A program made the position numbers and the translations under genes. Shown here one piece after another: positions 54,800 to 64,000 of a stretch of DNA of 64,000 bases. The stretch's first letter is position 1. Every line of letters begins with the position of its first letter. This DNA is from JBCBSS01 sp039819065 (GTDB lineage Bacteria > Bacteroidota > Bacteroidia > Cytophagales > Cyclobacteriaceae). The notes below the pieces were generated by a model. The model was not told the DNA's origin. It did no database searches and worked only from the letters and a program-made list of their open reading frames with translations. The stretch is from positions 1 to 64,000 of the forward strand of contig JBCBSS010000013.1 in NCBI GenBank assembly GCA_039819065.1. The letters are read 5' to 3'.

Positions 54800-57217
54800 A
54801 TGTTAAAGAACTATTTCAAAATCGCACTTAGGAACCTTTATAAGAGTAAGGTTTATACTTTGATTAATGTCTTTGGACTATCCATTGGGATGGCTTGTGT
54901 TATTCTGATTGTATTGTTCTTGAAGGATGAATTGAGTTACGACCGATTTCATGAAGGTGCTGAAGATATTTACCGCGTTGCCTGGTTCAGCGGTAATCCA
55001 CAAACCAGAACCCCTCACCCTATGGCACAGGCCTTAGTGGATGATTTCCCTGAGGTTGAAAGTGCTGTTTCCTTATCACCACTTTGGGGCCCGGGTTTAA
55101 CCAAACGCACCTTTTCTGTCTACAATCCCGAAAACAATATTCGTTATGATGAAGAGCGTGTGCTCAGTGTAGACAGTACCTTCTTTGACGTTTTCTCCTT
55201 TGCATTAACGAAAGGCAATCCTCAAAAAATATTGCGAGAAGTCGGGGGTTTGGTCATTTCAGAATCCATAGCCGAAAAGTATTTCAAGGATGAAGACCCT
55301 TTAGGAAAAAGGCTGGCCATCAACAATGACCAGAATATGCTGGAGGTGACAGGTGTATTCAAAGATGTACCTGAGAACGCTCACTTCCACTTTGATTTCC
55401 TGATATCTTATGTAACCTTGAAGGCTATGGGGCCGGACAATCCTTATTACACATGGGCAGATTTTGGGCATTTCAACTACATACGGCTTCAGCCGGGTGC
55501 TGATGCCAAAACCCTTGAAGATCAAATGCTTGAATGGTCAACCCAATATACAAAGTTTACCGCCGAGCAAATGGAATTCATAACGGCTAATGATTATCGT
55601 TTCAAGCTACAGCCTATTACCGATATACATCTGAAATCACAGATCAGGTGGGAATTAGAGGCCAATGGTAACATCGAGTACATCTACATCATGTCGGCAG
55701 CGGCACTGTTCATTTTGATCATAGCTTGTGTCAATTTCATGAACATCACCACGGCCAAATCGGCTGAAAGGGCCAAGGAAATCGGCATTCGAAAATCAAT
55801 TGGGGCTACCAGAGGTCAACTTTCTAAGCAATTCATTGGCGAATCGGTTATCATCTCTGTTCTGGCCGTAGTCGTGGCAGGATTGATAGTGGAAATTGCG
55901 CTACCTTCTTTTAATGTCTTTACCGGAAAGTCGTTAAGCCTAAGTTATCTAAGACAACCTTTCAACTTGATGATTTTGTTAGGCTCGGGCCTTACAGTTG
56001 GGTTATTATCTGGCCTCTATCCGGCGGCTTACCTTTCCTCCATGGAATCCAGCCATGTATTGAAAGGCCGGTTTGTTTCTAGTCCGAAAGGAATAGCCAT
56101 GAGGAAGGCTTTGGTCATATTTCAGTTTGCTATTTCTATGGTCTTAATCACCGGAGGGATTATCATCTACAACCAGCTTAACTACATCAACACTAAAGAT
56201 CTTGGTTTCGATAAGGAGGCCGTAGTTTCCATTCCTATTAAGTCCTCTGATTTCATGAATAAATTTGAGACTTTGAAAACAGAACTAACTGCCCTGCCAA
56301 ATGTGGAAAGCGTTTCTGCCGCTTCTAACATACCGGGTAGACAGTTCAATCAGAACCCTGTCTATTTGGCATCCGATGAGCAAATCAGAACGGACCTTTC
56401 GGAGTGCTTTGCTGATTATGACCTCTTTGAAACTTTGGGTATAGAAATCATAGAGGGACGAGGCTTCTCACGAGACTTCTCCAGCGATACCATCACCTCC
56501 TTCATTATCAATCAAACAGCAGCTGAACAGTTACAACTGGAAGATCCGGTTGGTAAGGAAATCGTGCGGGATGCAGATGGTAATTTGATCAGGGGAACCA
56601 TCATCGGTGTAGCACGCGACTTCCACTTTCAGTCACTTCATGAACCGGTAAGACCGTTGATTTTTCAATCGCTATCTGCCTATAATCATACTTTGGTAAA
56701 GGTGAAAACCCAGGATTTATCAGCGACACTGACGGCTGTAGAAGGGGTTTGGAAACAATTCGACAAGAACTTCGAATTTGAGTATGAGTTTCTGGACGAA
56801 ATGATAGAACAGCAGTACCGGGCTGAACAAAAAATGGCCGGCGTATTCAGCGGGTTTTCTATTCTGGCGGCCATTATCGCCTGCCTCGGCTTACTCGGCC
56901 TGGCCATGCTCAATTTCCGATACAAAATGAAAGAAGTGGGCATTCGCAAAGTATTTGGCGCTTCTACCTCCGGATTAATGGTCTTGCTCATTAAGGATTT
57001 TACCAGGCTGGTGGCAGTGGCCATTATTCTGGCTGTTCCATTGGCTTGGGCAGTGATGAACAACTGGCTGGAAAACTTTACTTTCAGAATCAGCATAAAC
57101 CCATTGATCTTTTTACTAACAGGAGGAATCGTGTTATTGCTTTCCTGGCTGACACTGGGCTATTTGACTTTTAATGCTGCCTCGTCCAATCCTACGAGTA
57201 TACTTCGTAATGATTAA
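54800..57217 (+). CDS. MacB/FtsX-type ABC transporter permease (3 of 6)
   Basis: This 805-residue paralogue starts MLKNYFKIALRNLYKSKVYT. It is more diverged in the periplasmic parts (EDIYRVAWFSGNPQTRTPHP; DSTFFDVFSFALTKGNPQK) but keeps the FtsX cores AKEIGIRKSIGATRGQLSKQ and KEVGIRKVFGASTSGLMVLL. It ends SSNPTSILRND instead of the usual ALANP. A 286-bp gap follows, containing the second copy of the paired palindromes, so a transcript probably ends here and a new one begins. Confidence 0.85.
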   Translation: MLKNYFKIALRNLYKSKVYTLINVFGLSIGMACVILIVLFLKDELSYDRFHEGAEDIYRVAWFSGNPQTRTPHPMAQALVDDFPEVESAVSLSPLWGPGLTKRTFSVYNPENNIRYDEERVLSVDSTFFDVFSFALTKGNPQKILREVGGLVISESIAEKYFKDEDPLGKRLAINNDQNMLEVTGVFKDVPENAHFHFDFLISYVTLKAMGPDNPYYTWADFGHFNYIRLQPGADAKTLEDQMLEWSTQYTKFTAEQMEFITANDYRFKLQPITDIHLKSQIRWELEANGNIEYIYIMSAAALFILIIACVNFMNITTAKSAERAKEIGIRKSIGATRGQLSKQFIGESVIISVLAVVVAGLIVEIALPSFNVFTGKSLSLSYLRQPFNLMILLGSGLTVGLLSGLYPAAYLSSMESSHVLKGRFVSSPKGIAMRKALVIFQFAISMVLITGGIIIYNQLNYINTKDLGFDKEAVVSIPIKSSDFMNKFETLKTELTALPNVESVSAASNIPGRQFNQNPVYLASDEQIRTDLSECFADYDLFETLGIEIIEGRGFSRDFSSDTITSFIINQTAAEQLQLEDPVGKEIVRDADGNLIRGTIIGVARDFHFQSLHEPVRPLIFQSLSAYNHTLVKVKTQDLSATLTAVEGVWKQFDKNFEFEYEFLDEMIEQQYRAEQKMAGVFSGFSILAAIIACLGLLGLAMLNFRYKMKEVGIRKVFGASTSGLMVLLIKDFTRLVAVAIILAVPLAWAVMNNWLENFTFRISINPLIFLLTGGIVLLLSWLTLGYLTFNAASSNPTSILRND

Positions 57218-57328
57218 GAATGGGTGTTCCAGGTGTTCCGTTCTAGCTCATAAGGTTCTACCATAGTTTGTGCATTTACAAATAGTAGAATCAGTCTGTG
57301 TTTGATGTACGTGCAGCGCCCGAAGAAG

Positions 57329-57368
57329 TGTTCCGACCTGGAACATCATACTGTTCCGATGTGGAACA
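57329..57368. promoter_or_regulatory. Paired UAS palindromes (TGTTCC-N5-GGAACA), copy 2
   Basis: TGTTCC-GACCT-GGAACA at 57329-57345 and TGTTCC-GATGT-GGAACA at 57352-57368 both have perfect arms, with starts 23 bp apart as in copy 1 at 48959. The centre of the second site is exactly 61 bp upstream of the TGGTACATTT element at 57421, again as in copy 1. The likely binder is the response regulator at 47549-48922. Confidence 0.8.
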
Positions 57369-57420
57369 GATCCATTCGTAATGTAATTGTAAGTGGCTGA
57401 AATTCAGTCGATTAATTCAG

Positions 57421-57437
57421 TGGTACATTTCTTGGCA
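57421..57437 (+). promoter_or_regulatory. Candidate sigma-54-like promoter, copy 2
   Basis: TGGTACATTTCTTGGCA matches TGGCAC-N5-TTGC closely (TGGTAC, N5, TTGG, with C one base later). It aligns in sequence and position with the element at 49051. It lies about 67 bp before the start of the fourth permease. Confidence 0.55.
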
Positions 57438-57503
57438 AATGGTAAGTGTCTTGATTATGATAAGTGAAGGAGAAATTAACCGTAAAACAAAGCCTTCAAT
57501 AAC

Positions 57504-59906
57504 ATGCTAAAAAACTACTTCAAAATAGCAATCCGAAGCCTCAAAAAGGAAAAACTATACACACTGATCAACATCCTGGGGCTAAGTATAGGGCTGGCCA
57601 GTTGCCTGCTGATTTATGTCTATGTTTCAAATGAATTGAGCTTTGACAGGTTCCATAATGGTGCAGATCGTATTTACCGAATAGGCCATGAAGTAAGCCT
57701 TGGGACAGGCACCAAAATCATCGCCAGTACCTCTCATCGCCTAGCTCCAACGCTGGAAACTGACTTTCCCGAGCTTGAGCAAGTCGTTCATTTTAGCAGA
57801 ATCTATGCCGGTGAGGTGACTTTTGGCAAGAAAAAATTCCGTGAAGAGAGAATCGCATTTGCGGACAGTTCCTTTTTTGAATTTTTCGATTTCCCGCTGC
57901 TTCAAGGAAACCCTGAAACGGCCACACTACATCCCAATACTGTGGTCATTACTGATCAAATAGCTCAAAAATACTTTGGGAAGGCCGACCCCATCGGGCA
58001 GACCATTAGAATCGAGGAGGCCTATGGGCCTGACGATATGGAGTTGACTGTCTCAGGGGTAATAGCTGAGATGCCAAACAATTCCCACTTTCATATCGAC
58101 TTTCTTGTTTCTATGGCCACCGGTACTACTCATTTCCCCCCCATAATTTATAGGGCTTGGGGCTGGGACTCGCAATACACCTATGTGAAACTAGCAGAAG
58201 GCACTGATCCGCAGTCCTTTATATCCAGACTTGATGATTTTGGCAAGAAACATATTGAGGGTAAATGGTTTAAGCGGTTCTTCGCTCAACCCATGACCGA
58301 TATTCACTTGCATTCACACCTGAATAGTGAAATAGAAGCCAATGGTGACATTAACAACATCTACATTTTTTCTTTCGTAGCGATTATCATTTTGGTGTTA
58401 GCGGTGGTGAATTACATGAATCTGGCAACAGCCAAATCCATCAACCGTAGCAAAGAGGTTGGGGTGAGGAAAGTGGTAGGAGCTGCCAGAACCAAGATCA
58501 TTGCCCAATTGCTAAGTGAATCATTGATTTTCACATTCATGGCGCTGTTCATCGGAGGCTTTATTGCAGAAATATCTGCTTCTTGGTTTAATGAATTGAG
58601 TAATAATGCCATTCAAATAGGCATCTTGAAAGACTTAGAGCTGCTCAGCATTTATGTCTCGCTTGGCATACTGGTAGGTATTCTATCCGGAAGTTACCCA
58701 GCCTTTTATTTATCTTCATTCAAACCTGCAGCGATTCTAAAAATGAATTACAAATCGCGGGAGAAAGGCGTTCTATGGCTACGTAAAGGATTGGTCGTAT
58801 TTCAGTTCGCCTTGTCAATAGCGCTGATCGCCGGGACGGTGGTGGCCAACCAGCAATTGCGATTCCTTCGCAATAAGAAACTAGGTATCTCTACCGACAA
58901 CACCATAATGGTACAATCTTCATCAGCGATAAGAAACCAGTATGAATCTTTTAGAAATGAGCTGTTGACTCATCAGTCTGTTGTAAGCTCTGCTATTTCT
59001 AATCGCCGTGTGGGTAGGGACATCAACTCAGGCAACTTCTTCGGGGTAGAAAAAGACGGAGAGCTTGTCGATGCCCGTTTAAGTATGGTCATTGTTGGGT
59101 TTGATTTCTTAAAGCAATATGAAGCCAATCTGCTCGCTGGACGTCAATTCTCAAGGGACATTATGGCTGACACAGCAGGCGCTTTTATATTGAACCAGAG
59201 TGCATTGAAAGCCTTGGACATAGAAAGCGCTCAGGGCGTAGTATCCAAAACACTGAAAGCGGTTGATTTTGAATTGGAGGGGCCAATTGTCGGAGTAGTA
59301 GAAGATCTACACTTTGAAACGATACATAACAAGATCAAACCAATGGTCTTTATTCTTGGCCCCGAATCCATTGGCTGGATATCTGTTAAAGTGAAAGGCG
59401 ATGACTTGAAAGCGGGCTTAGCGCACATCGAAAAGACCTGGAACAAGTTTGACAACCGAAGGGACTTCCGCTACAGTTTTCTGGACGAAGACCTGCACCA
59501 GTTGTACATCGCTGAAGAACGCTTTCTGAATATATTCTCCCTCTTTTCTATCATGGCTATCGGTATTGCTTGCCTGGGTATTTTCGGGCTGGTCACTTTC
59601 ACCATTAGTCAAAGAGCCAAAGAAATAGGCATTCGCAAAGTACATGGTGCTTCTACCGTTGATATTTCTACCCTGCTCACCAGCAATTTCTTAAAACTGG
59701 TTATGATAGCCAATCTCTTTGCCTGGCCTATCGCTTATTGGGCTATGAATGGTTGGCTTAAAAACTTCGAATACAAGACCAATATGGACTGGTGGGTATT
59801 TCTGCTTTCAGGAATGGTTGCGCTGGTCGTAGCCCTGGTTCCATCCGGTATTCAATCGGTGAAGGCTGCATTGGCCAATCCCATAAAAGCGCTGAAAGAA
59901 GAGTAA
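57504..59906 (+). CDS. MacB/FtsX-type ABC transporter permease (4 of 6)
   Basis: This 800-residue paralogue starts MLKNYFKIAIRSLKKEKLYT. It is the first gene behind UAS copy 2 and so probably heads a second regulated transcript. Periplasmic domain 1 has ADRIYRIGHEVSLGTGTKI and SSFFEFFDFPLLQGNPET. The FtsX cores are SKEVGVRKVVGAARTKIIAQLLSES and KEIGIRKVHGASTVDISTLL; it ends ALANPIKALKEE. Like its neighbours it lacks an ATPase. It is 27 bp upstream of permease 5, with no repeat element between, unlike the gaps around permeases 1-3. Confidence 0.85.
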   Translation: MLKNYFKIAIRSLKKEKLYTLINILGLSIGLASCLLIYVYVSNELSFDRFHNGADRIYRIGHEVSLGTGTKIIASTSHRLAPTLETDFPELEQVVHFSRIYAGEVTFGKKKFREERIAFADSSFFEFFDFPLLQGNPETATLHPNTVVITDQIAQKYFGKADPIGQTIRIEEAYGPDDMELTVSGVIAEMPNNSHFHIDFLVSMATGTTHFPPIIYRAWGWDSQYTYVKLAEGTDPQSFISRLDDFGKKHIEGKWFKRFFAQPMTDIHLHSHLNSEIEANGDINNIYIFSFVAIIILVLAVVNYMNLATAKSINRSKEVGVRKVVGAARTKIIAQLLSESLIFTFMALFIGGFIAEISASWFNELSNNAIQIGILKDLELLSIYVSLGILVGILSGSYPAFYLSSFKPAAILKMNYKSREKGVLWLRKGLVVFQFALSIALIAGTVVANQQLRFLRNKKLGISTDNTIMVQSSSAIRNQYESFRNELLTHQSVVSSAISNRRVGRDINSGNFFGVEKDGELVDARLSMVIVGFDFLKQYEANLLAGRQFSRDIMADTAGAFILNQSALKALDIESAQGVVSKTLKAVDFELEGPIVGVVEDLHFETIHNKIKPMVFILGPESIGWISVKVKGDDLKAGLAHIEKTWNKFDNRRDFRYSFLDEDLHQLYIAEERFLNIFSLFSIMAIGIACLGIFGLVTFTISQRAKEIGIRKVHGASTVDISTLLTSNFLKLVMIANLFAWPIAYWAMNGWLKNFEYKTNMDWWVFLLSGMVALVVALVPSGIQSVKAALANPIKALKEE

Positions 59907-59933
59907 GAACGAAAAAATTAAATCGCTGGAAAC

Positions 59934-62315
59934 ATGCTAAAAAATTACTTCAAAATAGCCCTTAGAAGCCTCATCAAACAACGGGTGTTTACGTTGATCA
60001 ACACGCTTGGACTTACCATTGCTGTGGCAGTTTGCTTGATGATTTACCTTTATGTACAAAACGAAACCAACTATGATGGCTTCCACAAAAACTCTGAAAA
60101 CATCTATCGCCTCCTCCGTGTAGGAGAGATCAACGATGAAAAATACCTTATCGGGGTTACCTCAGTCCCTTTTGCCGATGCCTTGGTCAACGATTTTCCC
60201 AATGAGATCGAGCAAACCACCAAGGTTTATCCAAATGATGGATTGGTCACTTTTGAAGACAAATCCTTTTTGGAAAATAAGCTGTTTTTAGCGGATTCTA
60301 ACTTTCTACAAGTATTTTCATTTCCATTGGAAAGGGGCGATAGGAGTACTGCCTTGGATCTTCCTAACTCGGTCATTCTTACCAAAGCCACAGCAGAAAA
60401 GTACTTTGGCGAAGCTGATCCGATAGGCAAGATCATCCAGGTAGATGGGCAAATTGATCTGCAGGTGACCGGGGTATTGGGAGCTTTTCCAACACGTTCT
60501 CACCTTGATTTTGACCTGGTAACAAATATCGCAGTGGTAAGAAACAACAGAGGGTATAACGATTGGTGGAATAATAGACTGATCACTTATGTGGTGCTTA
60601 AAGATGGGGTATCCCAGGCGAGCCTGGAGCCTCAGTTTCCGTCATTCATGGACAAGTATTTTGGCGAAGACTTCGAGCGAAATCAGGCCAGAGTGGATAT
60701 TACACTTCAACCATTGGCTAATGTGTATTTCGAGCACAACGTTCGCTATGATCGCATCCTGCATGGTAATCGATCCAGTGTAGTGATCTTCACTATCATA
60801 GGCTTGTTTATCATCGTAGTGGCTTGTGTGAATTTTATGAACCTGGCCACGGCCAAGTCGGTCTTACGAGCCAGGGAAGTGGGCGTTAGAAAAACCATGG
60901 GCTCTACGCGTGCCAGCTTGATAGGGCAATTTTTGGGCGAGTCAATGATCATATCCTTGCTGTCAGTGGTGCTAGGTGCTATGGTAGTAGAATTGGCGCT
61001 TCCTTTGTTCAATCAGCGCTTTGGGTTGGAACTGGTCTTTCACCCATGGGCACCGGAGATGTTACTCACCATGAGCTTGTTTGTAGCCTTGCTGGGTATA
61101 TGTTCTGGTAGCTATCCAGCTTTCTTACTATCCAACTACAAGCCCGTAAAGGTGCTCAAGGGACAAATGAAAAGCGGCCCGAGCAGCAAGAACCTCAGAA
61201 AGGCATTGGTCATTCTACAATTCACTATCTCAGTATTTCTGATCATTTGTACTTTCTTCGTAGGGGATCAACTCGGCTTATTGAGAAACAAAGACTTAGG
61301 CTTTAGTGCGGAGCAAGTTGTACTTGTGGATGTCAACAACGCTCCTCTTTATCAAAATCGAGAAACGTTCAAAATACAACTTTTGCAAAGCCCCTACGTC
61401 AAGTCAGTCTCCAAAGCGACAGGTGAGCCTGGTGGCATGCATGATACCATGTCTTTTGATATAGAAGGCCAAGAAGAGGCCATCCGTATGAGAACCTTAT
61501 TCTGCGATTATGACTACGCCCCGACCATGGACATTGATTTTGTTGCAGGGCGCAATTTCTCGGAAGAATATGGCACTGATCTATCTGGCGCGGCCATTAT
61601 CAATGAACGCGCTGCTCGTGCGTTGGGGCTGACCCCGGATGAGGTCATAGGCAGATCATTGGTAAACGTGATGATGGATACTGTTCCTAAAACCATCGTT
61701 GGAGTGGTAAAAGACTACAACTTTGCTTCTTTGCACAACGAGATTCTACCGTTGGTAATTACTATGACACAAGGAGCCAGAGTCTTTGCCATCAAAGTGG
61801 ATGGGCAGCAATTCAAAGGCGCGATCTCGGACATTGAATCGGCTTGGAAAGCAATCGCCCCACAGTATCCCTTTGATTATAGAATGTTGGACGAAAGCTT
61901 CTATGATCTTTATCAAAACGAGCGGATTCAGGGGCAGTTATTCTCACTGTTTTCTAAGGTGTCTATCTTCATTGCCTGCCTCGGAATTATCGGGCTGGCA
62001 TCATTCTCAGCGGCTCAGCGCATCAAGGAGATTGGTATCCGTAAAGCACTAGGAGCCAGTGTGGCGAATATCTCATATCTGTTGAGCGGCGACTTTTTGA
62101 AGCTGATCATCATTGCCAATGTAATCGCCTGGCCACTTGCCTGGTGGGCAATGAACACTTGGTTAACGGATTTTGCTTATCGCATTAAGTTGGGTGCAGA
62201 AGTTTTTGTGATTTCTTGTATTATTTCACTGGTTATCGCCTTAGCTGCCATTAGCTACCAAACGGTTAGTGCGGCTTTGACCAATCCGGTGGATTCGTTG
62301 AAGGAAGACGGGTGA
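59934..62315 (+). CDS. MacB/FtsX-type ABC transporter permease (5 of 6)
   Basis: This 793-residue paralogue starts MLKNYFKIALRSLIKQRVFT, close to permease 4 at the N-terminus. It shows SENIYRLLRVGEIND, SNFLQVFSFPLERGDRSTAL and AEKYFGEADPIGK in the first periplasmic domain. The FtsX cores are AREVGVRKTMGSTRASLIGQFLGES and KEIGIRKALGASVANISYLL, and it ends ALTNPVDSLKEDG. It is probably co-transcribed with permease 4. A 175-bp gap with an imperfect inverted repeat separates it from the sixth permease. Confidence 0.85.
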   Translation: MLKNYFKIALRSLIKQRVFTLINTLGLTIAVAVCLMIYLYVQNETNYDGFHKNSENIYRLLRVGEINDEKYLIGVTSVPFADALVNDFPNEIEQTTKVYPNDGLVTFEDKSFLENKLFLADSNFLQVFSFPLERGDRSTALDLPNSVILTKATAEKYFGEADPIGKIIQVDGQIDLQVTGVLGAFPTRSHLDFDLVTNIAVVRNNRGYNDWWNNRLITYVVLKDGVSQASLEPQFPSFMDKYFGEDFERNQARVDITLQPLANVYFEHNVRYDRILHGNRSSVVIFTIIGLFIIVVACVNFMNLATAKSVLRAREVGVRKTMGSTRASLIGQFLGESMIISLLSVVLGAMVVELALPLFNQRFGLELVFHPWAPEMLLTMSLFVALLGICSGSYPAFLLSNYKPVKVLKGQMKSGPSSKNLRKALVILQFTISVFLIICTFFVGDQLGLLRNKDLGFSAEQVVLVDVNNAPLYQNRETFKIQLLQSPYVKSVSKATGEPGGMHDTMSFDIEGQEEAIRMRTLFCDYDYAPTMDIDFVAGRNFSEEYGTDLSGAAIINERAARALGLTPDEVIGRSLVNVMMDTVPKTIVGVVKDYNFASLHNEILPLVITMTQGARVFAIKVDGQQFKGAISDIESAWKAIAPQYPFDYRMLDESFYDLYQNERIQGQLFSLFSKVSIFIACLGIIGLASFSAAQRIKEIGIRKALGASVANISYLLSGDFLKLIIIANVIAWPLAWWAMNTWLTDFAYRIKLGAEVFVISCIISLVIALAAISYQTVSAALTNPVDSLKEDG

Positions 62316-62329
62316 CGATGTCAGGAGTT

Positions 62330-62462
62330 GGTTATTTGGCCTTTGGCTTTTTAGCTAACTTCTTGAAAATCAAATACCTAGAAAATGAGAGATTTTAAGC
62401 AGTCAAACACATTTGTGCAAAAAAAGAAAACTTAAAAGCTAATTGCCAAAGGTCAAATAGCC
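62330..62462. repeat. Imperfect inverted repeat between permeases 5 and 6
   Basis: GGTTATTTGGCCTTTGGC and TTAGCT (62330-62356) are nearly complementary to AGCTAATTGCCAAAGG and TCAAATAGCC (62437-62462). This could give a roughly 25-bp imperfect stem around an AT-rich loop of about 80 nt. It could be a remnant of a small mobile element or an intercistronic hairpin affecting expression of the last permease. Confidence 0.45.
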
Positions 62463-62490
62463 AGTCGCTAAACAGTTAAAAACCAATAAA

Positions 62491-64000
62491 ATGCTCAGAA
62501 ACTATCTTAAAACTTCCTACAGAACACTGATCAAAAACTGGTCATTTTCGGTAATCAATATTCTCGGGCTGACGCTAGGTGTGACCAGCTGTTTGCTCAT
62601 TCTATTCTTCGTACAGGATGAATTAAGCTACGACAAGTTTCATGAAAAGGGTGATCGGATCTATCGTGTTGCTGGGTCGTTCCTACAAGGTGGGGATAAG
62701 CGCAATCAAAGTGCACAGACTACCTATCAGTTAGGGCCAGCGCTGCAAACGGCCTTGCCCATCATAGAAAATAAAGTCCGGATACAGCGTTTTTCAAATT
62801 TAGTAGAGTATGGGGAGAAGCGATTTATAGAAGAGCGTATTCTACATGCTGATAGCAGTTTCTTTGACGTGTTCACTTTTCCACTCATTCAGGGTAATCC
62901 GAAAAAGGTATTGGAAGGCACGAACACGGTAGTGATCAGTGAAGCCATGGCGCAAAAGTATTTCGGCGAAAAAGACCCTGTGGGTGAGTTTATTAAGTTA
63001 GAAGGACGCGATATGGAAGTGAGTGGTGTAATGCAAGATATGCCTTCCAATTCCCATATACAGGCCGATATGGTTATATCTACTCGAGGAGCTGAGTCAT
63101 TCTATCCGAAATGGGTACTTGATAACTGGACGGGTACCAGTCACCATCTCTATATCCAACTTCCTGAGCAAACCGACCACACCCAGGTAGAGCAGCAAAT
63201 TGCTGAATTTATATCTCAATTCTACAACGACGGACAAGGCCCGATTTATACATTACAACCTTTGCAGGATATCCACCTGCACTCCGAACTGACCGGTGAA
63301 ATAGAACCGGCCGGAGACATTGCCTACATCTATGTGTTTTCGTGTGTGGCTTTGATTATCATCGTGATCGCGTGCATTAACTATATGAACCTTTCTACGG
63401 CTCGTTCTATCGATAGAGCAAAAGAAGTGGGTTTGAGAAAGTCCATTGGTGCACACAAGGGCCAACTGATCTTTCAATTTTTGAGTGAGTCCATCGTAAT
63501 ATCTTTGGTAGCCTTCACTCTGGCAGGGGTTTCTGCCGAACTGCTGCTACCTTATTTCAACCATCTTACAGGAAAAGAAATAGCCGGGGCTAGATTGATC
63601 AGGCTTGATTACATAGCGGCACTCTTTGGTTGTTCTTTATTCGTAGGTGTATTGTCGGGTTCCTATCCAGCGTTTTTCCTCTCTTCTTTCAAAGCTTCAG
63701 GAGTTCTAAAAGGATCACAGGTACAAATGGGCAAAGGGTATTTAAACCTCAGAAAGCTCTTGGTTATAATTCAGTTTTGTATTTCCATCACGCTGATCAT
63801 TGGCACACTGGTAATTCAAAATCAGATATCTTTCATGCGCAATACCAAATTGGGTATGAACCCTGACTTACTGGTTAAAATACCACTCCAAACGCGAGAG
63901 ATGGCAGAGCAGTATGAAAGCTTTAGAAATGTATTAGTTGCCAATCAAAGTATCACCCAGGTAACAGCATCCAGTAATGACATCACCTCTAGAATCGGTG
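62491..64000 (+). CDS. MacB/FtsX-type ABC transporter permease (6 of 6), truncated by window end
   Basis: The open frame from ATG 62491 runs to the last base without a stop (503 codons visible, about 63% of a typical family member). It starts MLRNYLKTSYRTLIKNWSFS, a slightly different N-terminus from the other five. TM1 is at about 20-42 (LGVTSCLLILFFV). The first periplasmic domain has GDRIYRVAGSFLQGGDKR, SSFFDVFTFPLIQGNPKK and AQKYFGEKDPVGE. The first FtsX core (AKEVGLRKSIGAHKGQLIFQF), three TMs and the start of the second half (SFMRNTKLGMNPDLL) follow. The gene continues beyond the window. Confidence 0.85.
   Translation, partial: MLRNYLKTSYRTLIKNWSFSVINILGLTLGVTSCLLILFFVQDELSYDKFHEKGDRIYRVAGSFLQGGDKRNQSAQTTYQLGPALQTALPIIENKVRIQRFSNLVEYGEKRFIEERILHADSSFFDVFTFPLIQGNPKKVLEGTNTVVISEAMAQKYFGEKDPVGEFIKLEGRDMEVSGVMQDMPSNSHIQADMVISTRGAESFYPKWVLDNWTGTSHHLYIQLPEQTDHTQVEQQIAEFISQFYNDGQGPIYTLQPLQDIHLHSELTGEIEPAGDIAYIYVFSCVALIIIVIACINYMNLSTARSIDRAKEVGLRKSIGAHKGQLIFQFLSESIVISLVAFTLAGVSAELLLPYFNHLTGKEIAGARLIRLDYIAALFGCSLFVGVLSGSYPAFFLSSFKASGVLKGSQVQMGKGYLNLRKLLVIIQFCISITLIIGTLVIQNQISFMRNTKLGMNPDLLVKIPLQTREMAEQYESFRNVLVANQSITQVTASSNDITSRIG

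Noticed and set aside
57225..57239. Two TGTTCC half-sites just after permease 3
   Set aside because: They are direct repeats without GGAACA partners, so they do not match the 17-bp palindromes.
1..64000. tRNA, rRNA, CRISPR array or insertion sequence
   Set aside because: No cloverleaf, rRNA-like stretch, regularly spaced direct repeats or transposase motif was recognised on either strand by reading; a tRNAscan or ISfinder run would be the decisive check.

Overview
The window reads as chromosomal DNA of a Bacteroidota bacterium, probably a marine or environmental member of the Cytophagales. Supporting signs are type IX secretion (T9SS) C-terminal sorting domains on two secreted proteins, promoter elements of the TTG-N19/20-TAnnTTTG type, mostly weak or absent Shine-Dalgarno sequences, GG-leader natural-product precursors with the Bacteroidota SFVT leader motif, DUF6265 and head-GIN-like proteins, and large MacB/FtsX-type permeases of about 800 residues. 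I see no rRNA, tRNA, CRISPR array, transposase or phage module. The genus cannot be fixed from the sequence alone.

Layout. 0.5-10.3 kb: a giant secreted multidomain esterase, a small membrane protein, an orphan lanthipeptide-like precursor, an adhesin-like repeat protein and an XRE regulator facing a promoter with two identical palindromes. 10.3-22.6 kb: two small ORFs, then a tightly packed co-directional run: DUF4231/SLATT-like membrane protein, three-domain TIR protein, nSTAND1 NTPase with a C-terminal WD40 propeller, TonB-dependent receptor with an extra N-terminal helical domain, GNAT-like protein, and a 12-TM transporter fused to HEAT-like repeats and a cyclic-nucleotide-binding-like domain. 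22.6-30.2 kb: M20 amidohydrolase, lipoprotein, MoxR-type AAA ATPase plus VWA partner, DUF6265 protein, AraC regulator, Na+/H+ antiporter. 30.5-39.9 kb: HtrA/DegP protease with a small partner, arylsulfate sulfotransferase lipoprotein, glycosidase-like lipoprotein, MFS exporter, nucleotidyltransferase and a PAPS-dependent sulfotransferase. 40-46.3 kb: a second orphan precursor peptide, a lipoprotein, a PHB-depolymerase-like esterase, and a translationally coupled trimer/tail-fibre-like protein plus T9SS subtilase. 46.6-64 kb: LysR regulator, an NtrC-type response regulator, and six consecutive MacB/FtsX-type permeases, the last cut by the window end.

Two arrangements stand out. The first is the 10.96-22.58 kb run. 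Its predicted topology would link an outer-membrane TonB receptor, a periplasmic propeller, an inner-membrane STAND NTPase and cytosolic TIR domains: the layout of an NLR-like immune or signalling system reaching the cell surface. That function is inference; the gene content, overlaps and topology come from the sequence. The second is a duplicated control region in front of two of the permease genes. It has paired 17-bp palindromes (TGTTCC-N5-GGAACA) exactly 23 bp apart, followed exactly 61 bp after the second centre by a TGGYACATTT element, next to the gene for a sigma-54-type activator. This strongly suggests that regulator's own binding sites.
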